Shown here: positions 24,381 through 39,200 of the stretch, piece by piece | Position numbering within the stretch: the first letter of the stretch is position 1 | Layout: the number at the start of each line of letters is the position of its first letter | Origin: Gibbula magus | Taxonomy: Eukaryota; Mollusca; Gastropoda; Trochida; Trochidae | Direction of reading: 5' to 3' | Assembly (NCBI GenBank): GCA_936450465.1 | Contig: OW388293.1 | Location: forward strand, 23,957,860 to 24,021,859 | DNA length: 64,000 nt | Notes under the pieces: model-generated | Database searches by the model: none | What the model was told of the DNA's origin: nothing | The model's input: the letters and a program-made list of their open reading frames with translations, nothing else | Program-made: the position numbers and the translations under genes

Positions 24381-25223
24381 GGAGATTTAATATCGGCATG
24401 TTGGGTGGAGTTGGGATATGTGATATCGGCAGATTGGCTTGAGTAGGAGAAATGATATCGGCAGGTTGTCTGGAGATGGGAGATATAATATCGGCATGTT
24501 GGATGGAGTTGGGAGATGTTATATCGGCAGTTTGGCTTGAGTTGGGAGATGTAATATCGGCATGTTGGGTGGAGTTGGGATATGTGATATCGGCAGATTG
24601 GCTTGAGTAGGAGATATGATATCGGCAGGTTGTCTGGAGATGGGAGATATAATATCGGCATGTTGGATGGAGTTGGGAGATGTTATATCGGCAGTTTGGC
24701 TTGAGTTGGGAGATGTGGTATCGGCAGTTTGGCTTGAGTTGGGAGATGTAATATCGGCATGTTGGGTGGAGTTGGGATATGTGATATCGGCAGATTGGCT
24801 TGAGTAGGAGATATGATATCGACAGGTTGTCTGGAGATGGGAGATATAATATCGGCATGTTGGATGGAGTTGGGAGATGTGATATCGGCAGGTTGGCTTG
24901 AGTTGGGGGATGTGATAACGGAAGGTTTGATAGATTTGGGATATGTGATATTCGGCAGATTGGCTTGAGTTGGGAGATATGATATCGGCAGGTTGTCTAG
25001 AGATGGGAGATGCAATATCGGCATGTTGGATGGAGTTGGGAGAGGTGATATCGGCAGATTGGCTTGAGTTGGTAGATGTGATATCGGCAGATTGGCTTGA
25101 GTTGGGAGATGTGGTATCGACAGGTTGGCTGGAGTTGGGAGATGTGATATCGGCAGATTGGCTTGAGTTGGGAGATGTGATATCGGCAGGTTGGCTTGAG
25201 TTGGGTGAAGTGATATCGGCAGG

Positions 25224-28200
25224 TTGGCTGGAGTTTGTGATGTGATATCGGCAGATTGGCTTGAGTTGGGAGATGTGGTATCGACAGGTTGGCTGGAGTT
25301 GGGAGATGTGATATCGACAGATTGGCTTGAGTTGGGAGATATGATATCGGCAGGTTGGTTAGAGTTGGGAGATATGATATCGGCAGGTTGGCTGGAGTTG
25401 GGAGATATGATATCGGCAGGTTGGCTTGAGTTGGGAGATGTGGTATTGACAGGTTGGCGGAAGTTGGAAGATGTGGTATCGGCAGGTTGGCTGGAGTTGG
25501 GAGATGTGATATCGGCAGATTGGCTGGAGTTGGGTGATGTGATAACGGCAGGTTGTCTGTAGTTGGGAGATGTAATATCGGCATGTTGGATGGAGTTGGG
25601 ATATGTGATATCGGCAAATTGGCTTGAGTTGGGAGATATGATATCGGCAGGTTGTCTGGAGATGGGAGATATAATATCGGCATGTTGGATGGAGTTGGGA
25701 GATGTGATATCGGCATGTTGGATGGAGTTGGGAGATGTAATATCGGCAAGTTGGCTTGAGTTGGGTGATGTGATAACGGCAAGTTGGATGGAGTTGGGTG
25801 ATGTGATAACCGCAGGTTGTCTGTAGTTGGGAGATGTAATATCGGCATGTTGGGTTGAGTTGGGATATGTGATATCGGCAGATTGGCTTGAGTTGGGAGA
25901 TATGATATCGGCAGGTTGTCAGAAGATGGGAGATATAATATCGGCATGTTGGATGGAGTTGGGAGATGTTATATCGGCAGATAGGCTTGAGTTGGGAGAT
26001 GTGGTATCGGCAGATTGGCTGGAGTTGGGTGATGTGATATCGGCAGGTTGGCTTGAGTTTGGGGATGTGATAACGGAAGGTTTGATGGATTTGGGATATG
26101 TGATATTCGGCAGATTGGCTTGAGTTGGGAGATATGATATCGGCAGGTTGTCTAGAGATGGGAAATGCAATATCGGCATGTTGGATGGAGTTGGGAGATG
26201 TGATATCGGCAGATTGGCTTGAGTTGGTAGATGTGATATCGGCAGATTGGCTTGAGTTGGGAGATGTGGTATCGACAGGTTGGCTGGGCTTGGGAGATGT
26301 GATATCGGCAGATTGGCTTGAGTTGGGAGATGTGATATCGGCAGGTTGGCTGGAGTTGGGAGATGTGATATCGGCAGGTTGGCTGGAGTTGGGAGATGTG
26401 ATATCGGCAGATTGGCTGGAGTTGGGTGATTTGATAACGGCAGGTTGTCTGGAGTTGGGAGATGTGATATCGGCATGTTGGATGGAGTTGGGAGATGTGA
26501 TATCGGCAGATTGGCTCGATTTGGGTGAAGTGATATCGGCAGGTTGGCTGGAGTTTGTGATGTGATATCGGCAGGTTGGCTTTAGTTGGGAGATGTGATA
26601 TCGGCAGATTGGCTTGAGTTGGGAGATGAGATATCGGCAGGTTGACTGGAGTTGAGAGATGTAATATCGGCATGTTGGATGGATTTGGGATATGTGATAT
26701 CGGCAGATTGGCTTGAGTTGGGAGATATGATTTCGGCAGGTTGTCTAGAGATGGGAGATGCAATATCGGCATGTTGGATGGAGTTGGGAGATGTGATATC
26801 GGCAGATTGGCTTGAGTTGGGAGATGTGGTATCGGCAGATTGGCTGGAGTTGGGTGATGTAATATCGGCATGTTGGATGGAGTTGGGAGATGTGATATCG
26901 GCATGTTGGATGGAGTTGGGAGATGTGATATCGGCAGGTTGGCTGGAGTTGGGAGATGAGATATCGACAGGTTGACTGGAGTTGAGAGATGTAATATCGG
27001 CATGTTGGCTTGAGTTGGGAGATGTGGTATCGACAGGTTGGCTGGAGTTGGGAGATGTGATATCGGCAGATTGGCTTGAGTTGGGAGATGTGATATCGGC
27101 AGGTTGGCTTGAGTTGGGAGATGAGATATCGGCAGGTTGACTGGAGTTGAGAGATGTAATATCCGCATGTTGGATGGATTTGGGATATGTGATATCGGCA
27201 GATTGGCTTGAGTTTGGAGATATGATATCGGCAGGTTGTCTAGAGATGGGAGATGTAATATCGGCATGTTCGATGGATTTGGGAGATGTGATATCGGCAG
27301 ATTGGCTGGAGTTGGGAGATGTGGTATCGGCAGGTTGGCTGGAGTTGGGAGATGTGATATCGGCAGATTGGCTTGAGTTGGGAGATGTGGTATCGGCAGA
27401 TTGGATGGAGTTGGGAGATGTGATATCGGCAGATTGGCTTGAGTTGGGAGATGTGATATCGGCAGGTTGGATGGAGTTGGGAGATGTGATATCGGCATGT
27501 TGGATGGAGTTGGGAGATGTGATATCGGCAGATTGGCTTGAGTTGGGAGATGTGATATCGGCAGATTGGCTGGAGTTGGGAGATATGATATCGGCAGGTT
27601 GGCTTGAGTTGGAAGATGTGATATCGGCATGTTGGATGGAGTTGGGAGATGTGATATCGGCAGATTGGCTGGAGTTGGGGGATGTGATATCGACAGGTTG
27701 TCTGGAGTTGGAAGATGTGATATCGGCAGGTTGGCTTGAGTTGGGAGATATGATATCGACAGGTTGACTGGAGTTGGGAGATGTGATATCGGCAGGTTGT
27801 CTGGAGTTGGAAGATGTGATATCGGCAGGTTGGCTTGAGTTGGGAGATATGATATCGACAGGTTGACTGGAGTTGGGAGATGTGATATCGGCAGGTTGGC
27901 TGGAGTTGGGGGATGTGATATCGACAGGTTGTCTTGAGTTGGGAGATGTGATATCGGCAAATTGGCTTGAGTTGGGAGATGTGATATCGGCAGGTTGGCT
28001 TCAGTTGGGTGAAGTGATATCGGCAGGTTGGCTGGAGTTTGTGATGTGATATCGGCAGATTGGCTTGAGTTGGGAGATGTGGTATCGACAGGTTGGCTGG
28101 AGTTGGGAGATGTGATATCGACAGATTGGCTTGAGTTGGGAGATATGATATCGGCAGGTTGGTTAGAGTTGGGAGATATGATATCGGCAGGTTGGCTGGA

Positions 28201-31200
28201 GTTGGGAGATATGATATCGGCAGGTTGGCTTGAGTTGGGAGATGTGGTATTGACAGGTTGGCGGAAGTTGGAAGATGTGGTATCGGCAGGTTGGCTGGAG
28301 TTGGGAGATGTGATATCGGCAGATTGGCTGGAGTTGGGTGATGTGATAACGGCAGGTTGTCTGTAGTTGGGAGATGTAATATCGGCATGTTGGATGGAGT
28401 TGGGATATGTGATATCGGCAAATTGGCTTGAGTTGGGAGATATGATATCGGCAGGTTGTCTGGAGATGGGAGATATAATATCGGCATGTTGGATGGAGTT
28501 GGGAGATGTGATATCGGCATGTTGGATGGAGTTGGGAGATGTAATATCGGCAAGTTGGCTTGAGTTGGGTGATGTGATAACGGCAAGTTGGATGGAGTTG
28601 GGAGATGTGATATTGGCAAGTTGGCTGGAGTTGGGAGATGTGATATCGGCAAGTTGGTTGGAGTTGGGAGATGTGATATCGGCAGATTGGATGGAGTTGG
28701 GTGATGTGATAACCGCAGGTTGTCTGTAGTTGGGAGATGTAATATCGGCATGTTGGTTGGAGTTGGGTGATGTGATAACCGCAGGTTGTCTGTAGTTGGG
28801 AGATGTAATATCGGCATGTTGGGTTGAGTTGGGATATGTGATATCGGCAGATTGGCTTGAGTTGGGAGATATGATATCGGCAGGTTGTCAGGAGATGGGA
28901 GATATAATATCGGCATGTTGGATGGAGTTGGGAGATGTTATATCGGCAGATAGGCTTGAGTTGGGAGATGTGGTATCGGCAGATTGGCTGGAGTTGGGTG
29001 ATGTGATATCGGCAGGTTGGCTGGAGTTGGGAGATGTGATATCGGCAGGTTGGCTTGAGTTTGGGGATGTGATAACGGAAGGTTTGATGGATTTGGGATA
29101 TGTGATATTCGGCAGATTGGCTTGAGTTGGGAGATATGATATCGGCAGGTTGTCTAGAGATGGGAGATGCAATATCGGCATGTTGGATGGAGTTGGGAGA
29201 TGTGATATCGGCAGATTGGCTTGAGTTGGTAGATGTGATATCGGCAGATTGGCTTGAGTTGGGAGATGTGGTATCGACAGGTTGGCTGGGCTTGGGAGAT
29301 GTGATATCGGCAGATTGGCTTGAGTTGGGAGATGTGATATCGGCAGGTTGGCTGGAGTTGGGAGATGTGATATCGGCAGGTTGGCTGGAGTTGGGAGATG
29401 TGATATCGGCAGATTGGCTGGAGTTGGGTGATTTGATAACGGCAGGTTGTCTGGAGTTGGGAGATGTGATATCGGCATGTTGGATGGAGTTGGGAGATGT
29501 GATATCGGCAGATTGGCTCGATTTGGGTGAAGTGATATCGGCAGGTTGGCTGGAGTTTGTGATGTGATATCGGCAGGTTGGCTTGAGTTGGGAGATGTGA
29601 TATCGGCAGATTGGCTTTAGTTGGGAGATGAGATATCGGCAGGTTGACTGGAGTTGAGAGATGTAATATCGGCATGTTGGATGGATTTGGGATATGTGAT
29701 ATCGTCAGATTGGCTTGAGTTGGGAGATATGATTTCGGCAGGTTGTCTAGAGATGGGAGATGCAATATCGGCATGTTGGATGGAGTTGGGAGATGTGATA
29801 TCGGCAGATTGGCTTGAGTTGGGAGATGTGGTATCGGCAGATTGGCTGGAGTTGGGTGATGTAATATCGGCATGTTGGATGGAGTTGGGAGATGTGATAT
29901 CGGCATGTTGGATGGAGTTGGGAGATGTGATATCGGCAGGTTGGCTTGAGTTGGGAGATGAGATATCGACAGGTTGACTGGAGTTGAGAGATGTAATATC
30001 GGCATGTTGGCTTGAGTTGGGAGATGTGGTATCGACAGGTTGGCTGGAGTTGGGAGATGTGATATCGGCAGATTGGCTTGAGTTGGGAGATGTGATATCG
30101 GCAGGTTGGCTTGAGTTGGGAGATGAGATATCGGCAGGTTGACTGGAGTTGAGAGATGTAATATCCGCATGTTGGATGGATTTGGGATATGTGATATCGG
30201 CAGATTGGCTTGAGTTTGGAGATATGATATCGGCAGGTTGTCTAGAGATGGGAGATGTAATATCGGCATGTTCGATGGATTTGGGAGATGTGATATCGGC
30301 AGATTGGCTGGAGTTGGAAGATGTGGTATCGGCAGGTTGGCTGGAGTTGGGAGATGTGATATCGGCAGATTGGCTTGAGTTGGGAGATGTGGTATCGGCA
30401 GATTGGATGGAGTTGGGAGATGTGATATCGGCAGATTGGCTTGAGTTGGGAGATGTGATATCGGCAGGTTGGATGGAGTTGGGAGATGTGATATCGGCAT
30501 GTTGGATGGAGTTGGGAGATGTGATATCGGCAGATTGGCTTGAGTTGGAAGATGTGATATCGGCAGATTGGCTGGAGTTGGGAGATATGATATCGGCAGG
30601 TTGGCTTGAGTTGGAAGATGTGATATCGGCATGTTGGATGGAGTTGGGAGATGTGATATCGGCAGATTGGCTGGAGTTGGGGGATGTGATATCGACAGGT
30701 TGTCTGGAGTTGGAAGATGTGATATCGGCAGGTTGGCTTGAGTTGGGAGATATGATATCGACAGGTTGACTGGAGTTGGGAGATGTGATATCGGCAGGTT
30801 GTCTGGAGTTGGAAGATGTGATATCGGCAGGTTGGCTTGAGTTGGGAGATATGATATCGACAGGTTGACTGGAGTTGGGAGATGTGATATCGGCAGGTTG
30901 GCTGGAGTTGGGGGATGTGATATCGACAGGTTGTCTTGAGTTGGGAGATGTGATATCGGCAGATTGGCTTGAGTTGGGAGATGTGATATCGGCAGGTTGG
31001 CTTGAGTTGGGTGAAGTGATATCGGCAGGTTGGCTGGAGTTTGTGATGTGATATCGGCAGATTGGCTTGAGTTGGGAGATGTGGTATCGACAGGTTGGCT
31101 GGAGTTGGGAGATGTGATATCGACAGATTGGCTTGAGTTGGGAGATATGATATCGGCAGGTTGGTTAGAGTTGGGAGATATGATATCGGCAGGTTGGCTG

Positions 31201-32260
31201 GAGTTGGGAGATATGATATCGGCAGGTTGGCTTGAGTTGGGAGATGTGGTATTGACAGGTTGGCGGAAGTTGGAAGATGTGGTATCGGCAGGTTGGCTGG
31301 AGTTGGGAGATGTGATATCGGCAGATTGGCTGGAGTTGGGTGATGTGATAACGGCAGGTTGTCTGTAGTTGGGAGATGTAATATCGGCATGTTGGATGGA
31401 GTTGGGATATGTGATATCGGCAAATTGGCTTGAGTTGGGAGATATGATATCGGCAGGTTGTCTGGAGATGGGAGATATAATATCGGCATGTTGGATGGAG
31501 TTGGGAGATGTGATATCGGCATGTTGGATGGAGTTGGGAGATGTAATATCGGCAGGTTGGCTTGAGTTGGGTGAAGTGATATCGGCAGGTTGGCTGGAGT
31601 TTGTGATGTGATATCGGCAGATTGGCTTGAGTTGGGAGATATGATATCGACAGGTTGACTGGAGTTGGGAGATGTGATATCGGCAGGTTGTCTGGAGTTG
31701 GAAGATGTGATATCGGCAGGTTGGCTTGAGTTGGGAGATATGATATCGACAGGTTGACTGGAGTTGGGAGATGTGATATCGGCAGGTTGGCTGGAGTTGG
31801 GGGATGTGATATCGACAGGTTGTCTTGAGTTGGGAGATGTGATATCGGCAGATTGGCTTGAGTTGGGAGATGTGATATCGGCAGGTTGGCTTGAGTTGGG
31901 TGAAGTGATATCGGCAGGTTGGCTGGAGTTTGTGATGTGATATCGGCAGATTGGCTTGAGTTGGGAGATGTGGTATCGACAGGTTGGCTGGAGTTGGGAG
32001 ATGTGATATCGACAGATTGGCTTGAGTTGGGAGATATGATATCGGCAGGTTGGTTAGAGTTGGGAGATATGATATCGGCAGGTTGGCTGGAGTTGGGAGA
32101 TATGATATCGGCAGGTTGGCTTGAGTTGGGAGATGTGGTATTGACAGGTTGGCGGAAGTTGGAAGATGTGGTATCGGCAGGTTGGCTGGAGTTGGGAGAT
32201 GTGATATCGGCAGATTGGCTGGAGTTGGGTGATGTGATAACGGCAGGTTGTCTGTAGTTG
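25224..32260 (+). repeat. ~2.8-3.0 kb higher-order repeats, right-hand family
   Basis: The 112-codon plus-strand block at 25,224 recurs unchanged at 28,028, 31,030 and 31,919. The first two steps are 2,804 and 3,002 bp, and the last, 889 bp, follows an internal deletion. Blocks at 26,125, 26,652 and 27,147 recur 3,002 bp later at 29,127, 29,654 and 30,149. This family uses units scarce in the left half, notably GGTTGACTGGAGTTGAGAG, so the array has at least two compositional domains. Confidence 0.8.
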
Positions 32261-33299
32261 GGAGATGTAATATCGGCATGTTGGATGGAGTTGGGATATG
32301 TGATATCGGCAAATTGGCTTGAGTTGGGAGATATGATATCGGCAGGTTGTCTGGAGATGGGAGATATAATATCGGCATGTTGGATGGAGTTGGGAGATGT
32401 GATATCGGCATGTTGGATGGAGTTGGGAGATGTAATATCGGCAAGTTGGCTTGAGTTGGGTGATGTGATAACGGCAAGTTGGATGGAGTTGGGAGATGTG
32501 ATATTGGCAATTTGGCTGGAGTTGGGAGATGTGATATCGGCAAGTTGGTTGGAGTTGGGAGATGTGATATCGGCAGATTGGATGGAGTTGGGTGATGTGA
32601 TAACCGCAGGTTTTCTGTAGTTGGGAGATGTAATATCGGCATGTTGGGTGGAGTTGGGATATGTGATATCGGCAGATTGGCTTGAGTTGGGAGATATGAT
32701 ATCGGCAGGTTGTCAGGAGATGGGAGATATAATATCGGCATGTTGGATGGAGTTGGGAGATGTTATATCGGCAGATAGGCTTGAGTTGGGAGATGTGGTA
32801 TCGGCAGATTGGCTGGAGTTGGGTGATGTGATATCGGCAGGTTGGCTTGAGTTTGGGGATGTGATAACGGAAGGTTTGATGGATTTGGGATATGTGATAT
32901 TCGGCAGATTGGCTTGAGTTGGGAGATATGATATCGGCAGGTTGTCTAGAGATGGGAGATGCAATATCGGCATGTTGGATGGAGTTGGGAGATGTGATAT
33001 CGGCAGATTGGCTTGAGTTGGTAGATGTGATATCGGCAGATTGGCTTGAGTTGGGAGATGTGGTATCGACAGGTTGGCTGGGCTTGGGAGATGTGATATC
33101 GGCAGATTGGCTTGAGTTGGGAGATGTGATATCGGCAGGTTGGCTGGAGTTGGGAGATGTGATATCGGCAGGTTGGCTGGAGTTGGGAGATGTGATATCG
33201 GCAGATTGGCTGGAGTTGGGTGATTTGATAACGGCAGGTTGTCTGTAGTTGGGAGATGTAATATCGGCATGTTGGGTGGAGTTGGGTGATGTGATAACC

Positions 33300-36200
33300 G
33301 CAGGTTGTCTGTAGTTGGGAGATGTAATATCGGCATGTTGGGTGGAGTTGGGATATGTGATATCGGCAGGTTGGCTTGAGTTGGGAGATATGATATCGGC
33401 AGGTTGTCAGGAGATGGGAGATATAATATCGGCATGTTGGATGGAGTTGGGAGATGTTATATCGGCAGATAGGCTTGAGTTGGGAGATGTGGTATCGGCA
33501 GATTGGCTTGAGTTGGGAGATGTGATATCGGCAGGTTGGCTGGAGTTGGGAGATGTGATATCGGCATGTTGGCTGGAGTTGGGAGATGTGATATCGGCAG
33601 ATTGGCTGGAGTTGGGTGATTTGATAACGGCAGGTTGTCTGGAGTTGGGAGATGTGATATCGGCATGTTGGATGGAGTTGGGAGATGTGATATCGGCAGA
33701 TTGGCTCGATTTGGGTGAAGTGATATCGGCAGGTTGGCTGGAGTTTGTGATGTGATATCGGCAGGTTGGCTTTAGTTGGGAGATGTGATATCGGCAGATT
33801 GGCTTGAGTTGGGAGATGAGATATCGGCAGGTTGACTGGAGTTGAGAGATGTAATATCGGCATGTTGGATGGATTTGGGATATGTGATATCGGCAGATTG
33901 GCTTGAGTTGGGAGATATGATTTCGGCAGGTTGTCTAGAGATGGGAGATGCAATATCGGCATGTTGGATGGAGTTGGGAGATGTGGTATTGACAGGTTGG
34001 CGGAAGTTGGAAGATGTGGTATCGGCAGGTTGGCTGGAGTTGGGAGATGTGATATCGGCAGATTGGCTGGAGTTGGGTGATGTGATAACGGCAGGGTGTC
34101 TGTAGTTGGGTGATGTGATATCGGCAGGTTGGCTGGAGTTGGGAGATGTGATATCGGCAGATTGGCTTGAGTTGGGAGATATGATATCGGCAGGTTGTCT
34201 AGAGATGGGAGATGCAATATCGGCATGTTGGATGGAGTTGGGAGATGTGATATCGGCAGATTGGCTTGAGTTGGTAGATGTGATATCGGCAGATTGGCTT
34301 GAGTTGGGAGGTGTGGTATCGACAGGTTGGCTGGGCTTGGGAGATGTGATATCGGCAGATTGGCTTGAGTTGGGAGATGTGATATCGGCAGGTTGGCTGG
34401 AGTTGGGAGATGTGATATCGGCAGGTTGGCTGGAGTTGGGAGATGTGATATCGGCAGATTGGCTGGAGTTGGGTGATTTGATAACGGCAGGTTGTCTGGA
34501 GTTGGGAGATGTGATATCGGCATGTTGGATGGAGTTGGGAGATGTGATATCGGCAGATTGGCTCGATTTGGGTGAAGTGATATCGGCAGGTTGGCTGGAG
34601 TTTGTGATGTGATATCGGCAGGTTGGCTTTAGTTGGGAGATGTGATATCGGCAGATTGGCTTGAGTTGGGAGATGAGATATCGGCAGGTTGACTGGAGTT
34701 GAGAGATGTAATATCGGCATGTTGGATGGATTTGGGATATGTGATATCGGCAGATTGGCTTGAGTTGGGAGATATGATTTCGGCAGGTTGTCTAGAGATG
34801 GGAGATGCAATATCGGCATGTTCGATGGATTTGGGAGATGTGATATCGGCAGATTGGCTGGAGTTGGAAGATGTGGTATCGGCAGGTTGGCTGGAGTTGG
34901 GAGATGTGATATCGGCAGATTGGCTTGAGTTGGGAGATGTGGTATCGGCAGATTGGATGGAGTTTGGAGATGTGATATCGGCAGATTGGCTTGAGTTGGG
35001 AAATGTGATATCGGCAGGTTGGATGGAGTTGGGAGATGTGATATCGGCATGTTGGATGGAGTTGGGAGATGTGATATCGGCAGATTGGCTTGAGTTGGAA
35101 GATGTGATATCGGCAGATTGGCTGGAGTTGGGAGATATGATATCGGCAGGTTGGCTTGAGTTGGAAGATGTGATATCGGCATGTTGGATAGAGTTGGGAG
35201 ATGTGATATCGGCAGATTGGCTGGAGTTGGGGGATGTGATATCGACAGGTTGTCTGGAGTTGGAAGATGTGATATCGGCAGGTTGGCTTGAGTTGGGAGA
35301 TATGATATCGACAGGTTGACTGGAGTTGGGAGATGTGATATCGGCAGGTTGGCTGGAGTTGGGAGATGTGATATCGGCAGATTGGCTGGAGTTGGGGGAT
35401 GTGATATCGACAGGTTGTCTTGAGTTGGGAGATGTGATATCGGCAGATTGGCTTGAGTTGGGAGATGTGATATCGGCAGGTTGGCTTGAGTTGGGTGAAG
35501 TGATATCGGCAGGTTGGCTGGAGTTTGTGATGTGATATCGGCAGATTGGCTTGAGTTGGGAGATGTGGTATCGACAGGTTGGCTGGAGTTGGGAGATGTG
35601 ATATCGACAGATTGGCTTGAGTTGGGAGATATGATATCGGCAGGTTGGTTAGAGTTGGGAGATATGATATCGGCAGGTTGGCTGGAGTTGGGAGATATGA
35701 TATCGGCAGGTTGGCATGAGTTTGGAGATGTGGTATTGACAGGTTGGCGGAAGTTGGAAGATGTGGTATCGGCAGGTTGGCTTTAGTTGGGAGATGTGAT
35801 ATCGGCAGATTGGCTTGAGTTGGGAGATGAGATATCGGCAGGTTGACTGGAGTTGAGAGATGTAATATCGGCATGTTGGATGGATTTGGGATATGTGATA
35901 TTCGGCAGATTGGCTTGAGTTGGGAGATATGATATCGGCAGGTTGTCTAGAGATGGGAGATGCAATATCGGCATGTTGGATGGAGTTGGGAGATGTGATA
36001 TCGGCAGATTGGCTTGAGTTGGTAGATGTGATATCGGCAGATTGGCTTGAGTTGGGAGATGTGGTATCGACAGGTTGGCTGGGCTTGGGAGATGTGATAT
36101 CGGCAGATTGGCTTGAGTTGGGAGATGTGATATCGGCAGGTTGGCTGGAGTTGGGAGATGTGATATCGGCAGGTTGGCTGGAGTTGGGAGATGTGATATC

Positions 36201-39200
36201 GGCAGATTGGCTGGAGTTGGGTGATTTGATAACGGCAGGTTGTCTGTAGTTGGGAGATGTAATATCGGCATGTTGGGTGGAGTTGGGTGATGTGATAACC
36301 GCAGGTTGTCTGTAGTTGGGAGATGTAATATCGGCATGTTGGATGGAGTTGGGATATGTGATATCGGCAAATTGGCTTGAGTTGGGAGATATGATATCGG
36401 CAGGTTGTCAGGAGATGGGAGATATAATATCGGCATGTTGGATGGAGTTGGGAGATGTTATATCGGCAGATAGGCTTGAGTTGGGAGATGTGGTATCGGC
36501 AGATTGGCTGGAGTTGGGTGATGTGATATCGGCAGGTTGGCTGGAGTTGGGAGATGTGATATCGGCAGGTTGGCTTGAGTTTGGGGATGTGATAACGGAA
36601 GGTTTGATGGATTTGGGATATGTGATATTCGGCAGATTGGCTTGAGTTGGGAGATATGATATCGGCAGGTTGTCTAGAGATGGGAGATGCAATATCGGCA
36701 TGTTGGATGGAGTTGGGAGATGTGATATCGGCAGATTGGCTTGAGTTGGTAGATGTGATATCGGAAGATTGGCTTGAGTTGGGAGATGTGGTATCGACAG
36801 GTTGGCTGGGCTTGGGAGATGTGATATCGGCAGATTGGCTTGAGTTGGGAGATGTGATATCGGCAGGTTGGCTGGAGTTGGGAGATGTGATATCGGCAGG
36901 TTGGCTGGAGTTGGGAGATGTGATATCGGCAGATTGGCTGGAGTTGGGTGATTTGATAACGGCAGGTTGTCTGGAGTTGGGAGATGTGATATCGGCATGT
37001 TGGATGGAGTTGGGAGATGTGATATCGGCAGATTGGCTCGATTTGGGTGAAGTGATATCGGCAGGTTGGCTGGAGTTTGTGATGTGATATCGGCAGGTTG
37101 GCTTTAGTTGGGAGATGTGATATCGGCAGATTGGCTTGAGTTGGGAGATGAGATATCGGCAGGTTGACTGGAGTTGAGAGATGTAATATCGGCATGTTGG
37201 ATGGATTTGGGATATGTGATATCGGCAGATTGGCTTGAGTTGGGAGATATGATTTCGGCAGGTTGTCTAGAGATGGGAGATGCAATATCGGCATGTTGGA
37301 TGGAGTTGGGAGATGTGATATCGGCAGATTGGCTTGAGTTGGGAGATGTGGTATCGGCAGATTGGCTTGAGTTGGGAGATGAGATATCGACAGGTTGACT
37401 GGAGTTGAGAGATGTAATATCGGCATGTTGGCTTGAGTTGGGAGATGTGGTATCGACAGGTTGGCTGGAGTTGGGAGATGTGATATCGGCAGATTGGCTT
37501 GAGTTGGGAGATGTGATATCGGCAGATTGGCTTGAGTTGGGAGATGTGATATCGGCAGGTTGGCTGGAGTTGGGAGATGTGATATCGGCAGTTTGGCTGG
37601 AGTTGGGAGATGTGATATCGGCAGATTGGCTGGAGTTGGGTGATTTGATAACGGCAGGTTGTCTGGAGTTGGGAGATGTGATATCGGCATGTTGGATGGA
37701 GTTGGGAGATGTGATATAGGCAGATTGGCTCGATTTGGGTGAAGTGATATCGGCAGGTTGGCTGGAGTTTGTGATGTGATATCGGCAGGTTGGCTTTAGT
37801 TGGGAGATGTGATATCGGCAGATTGGCTTGAGTTGGGAGATGAGATATCGGCAGGTTGACTGGAGTTGAGAGATGTAATATCGGCATGTTGGATGGATTT
37901 GGGATATGTGATATCGGCAGATTGGCTTGAGTTGGGAGATATGATTTCGGCAGGTTGTCTAGAGATGGGAGATGCAATATCGGCATGTTGGATGGAGTTG
38001 GGAGATGTGGTATTGACAGGTTGGCGGAAGTTGGAAGATGTGGTATCGGCAGGTTGGCTGGAGTTGGGAGATGTGATATCGGCAGATTGGCTGGAGTTGG
38101 GTGATGTGATAACGGCAGGTTGTCTGTAGTTGGGTGATGTGATATCGGCAGGTTGTCTGTAGTTGGGTGATGTGATATCGGCAGGTTGGCTTGAGTTGGG
38201 AGATGTGGTATCGACAGGTTGGCTGTTCTTGGGAGATGTGATATCGGCAGATTGGCTTGAGTTGGGAGATGTGATATCGGCAGGTTGGCTGGAGTTGGGA
38301 GATGTGATATCGGCAGGTTGGCTGGAGTTGGGAGATGTGATATCGGCAGATTGGCTGGAGTTGGGTGATTTGATAACGGCAGGTTGTCTGGAGTTGGGAG
38401 ATGTGATATCGGCATGTTGGATGGAGTTGGGAGATGTGATATCGGCAGATTGGCTCGATTTGGGTGAAGTGATATCGGCAGGTTGGCTGGAGTTTGTGAT
38501 GTGATATCGGCAGGTTGGCTTTAGTTGGGAGATGTGATATCGGCAGATTGGCTTGAGTTGGGAGATGAGATATCGGCAGGTTGACTGGAGTTGAGAGATG
38601 TAATATCGGCATGTTGGATGGATTTGGGATATGTGATATCGGCAGATTGGCTTGAGTTGGGAGATATGATTTCGGCAGGTTGTCTAGAGATGGGAGATGC
38701 AATATCGGCATGTTGGATGGAGTTGGGAGATGTGATATCGGCAGATTGGCTTGAGTTGCGAGATGTGGTATCGGCAGATTGGCTGGAGTTGGGTGATGTA
38801 ATATCGGCATGTTGGATGGAGTTGGGAGATGTGATATCGGCATGTTGGATGGAGTTGGGAGATGTGATATCGGCAGGTTGGCTTGAGTTGGGAGATGAGA
38901 TATCGACAGGTTGACTGGAGTTGAGAGATGTAATATCGGCATGTTGGCTTGAGTTGGGAGATGTGGTATCGACAGGTTGGCTGGAGTTGGGAGATATGAT
39001 ATCGGCAGATTGGCTTGAGTTGGGAGATGTGATATCGGCAGGTTGGCTTGAGTTGGGAGATGAGATATCGGCAGGTTGACTGGAGTTGAGAGATGTAATA
39101 TCCGCATGTTGGATGGATTTGGGATATGTGATATCGGCAGATTGGCGTGAGTTTGGAGATATGATATCGGCAGGTTGTCTAGAGATGGGAGATGTAATAT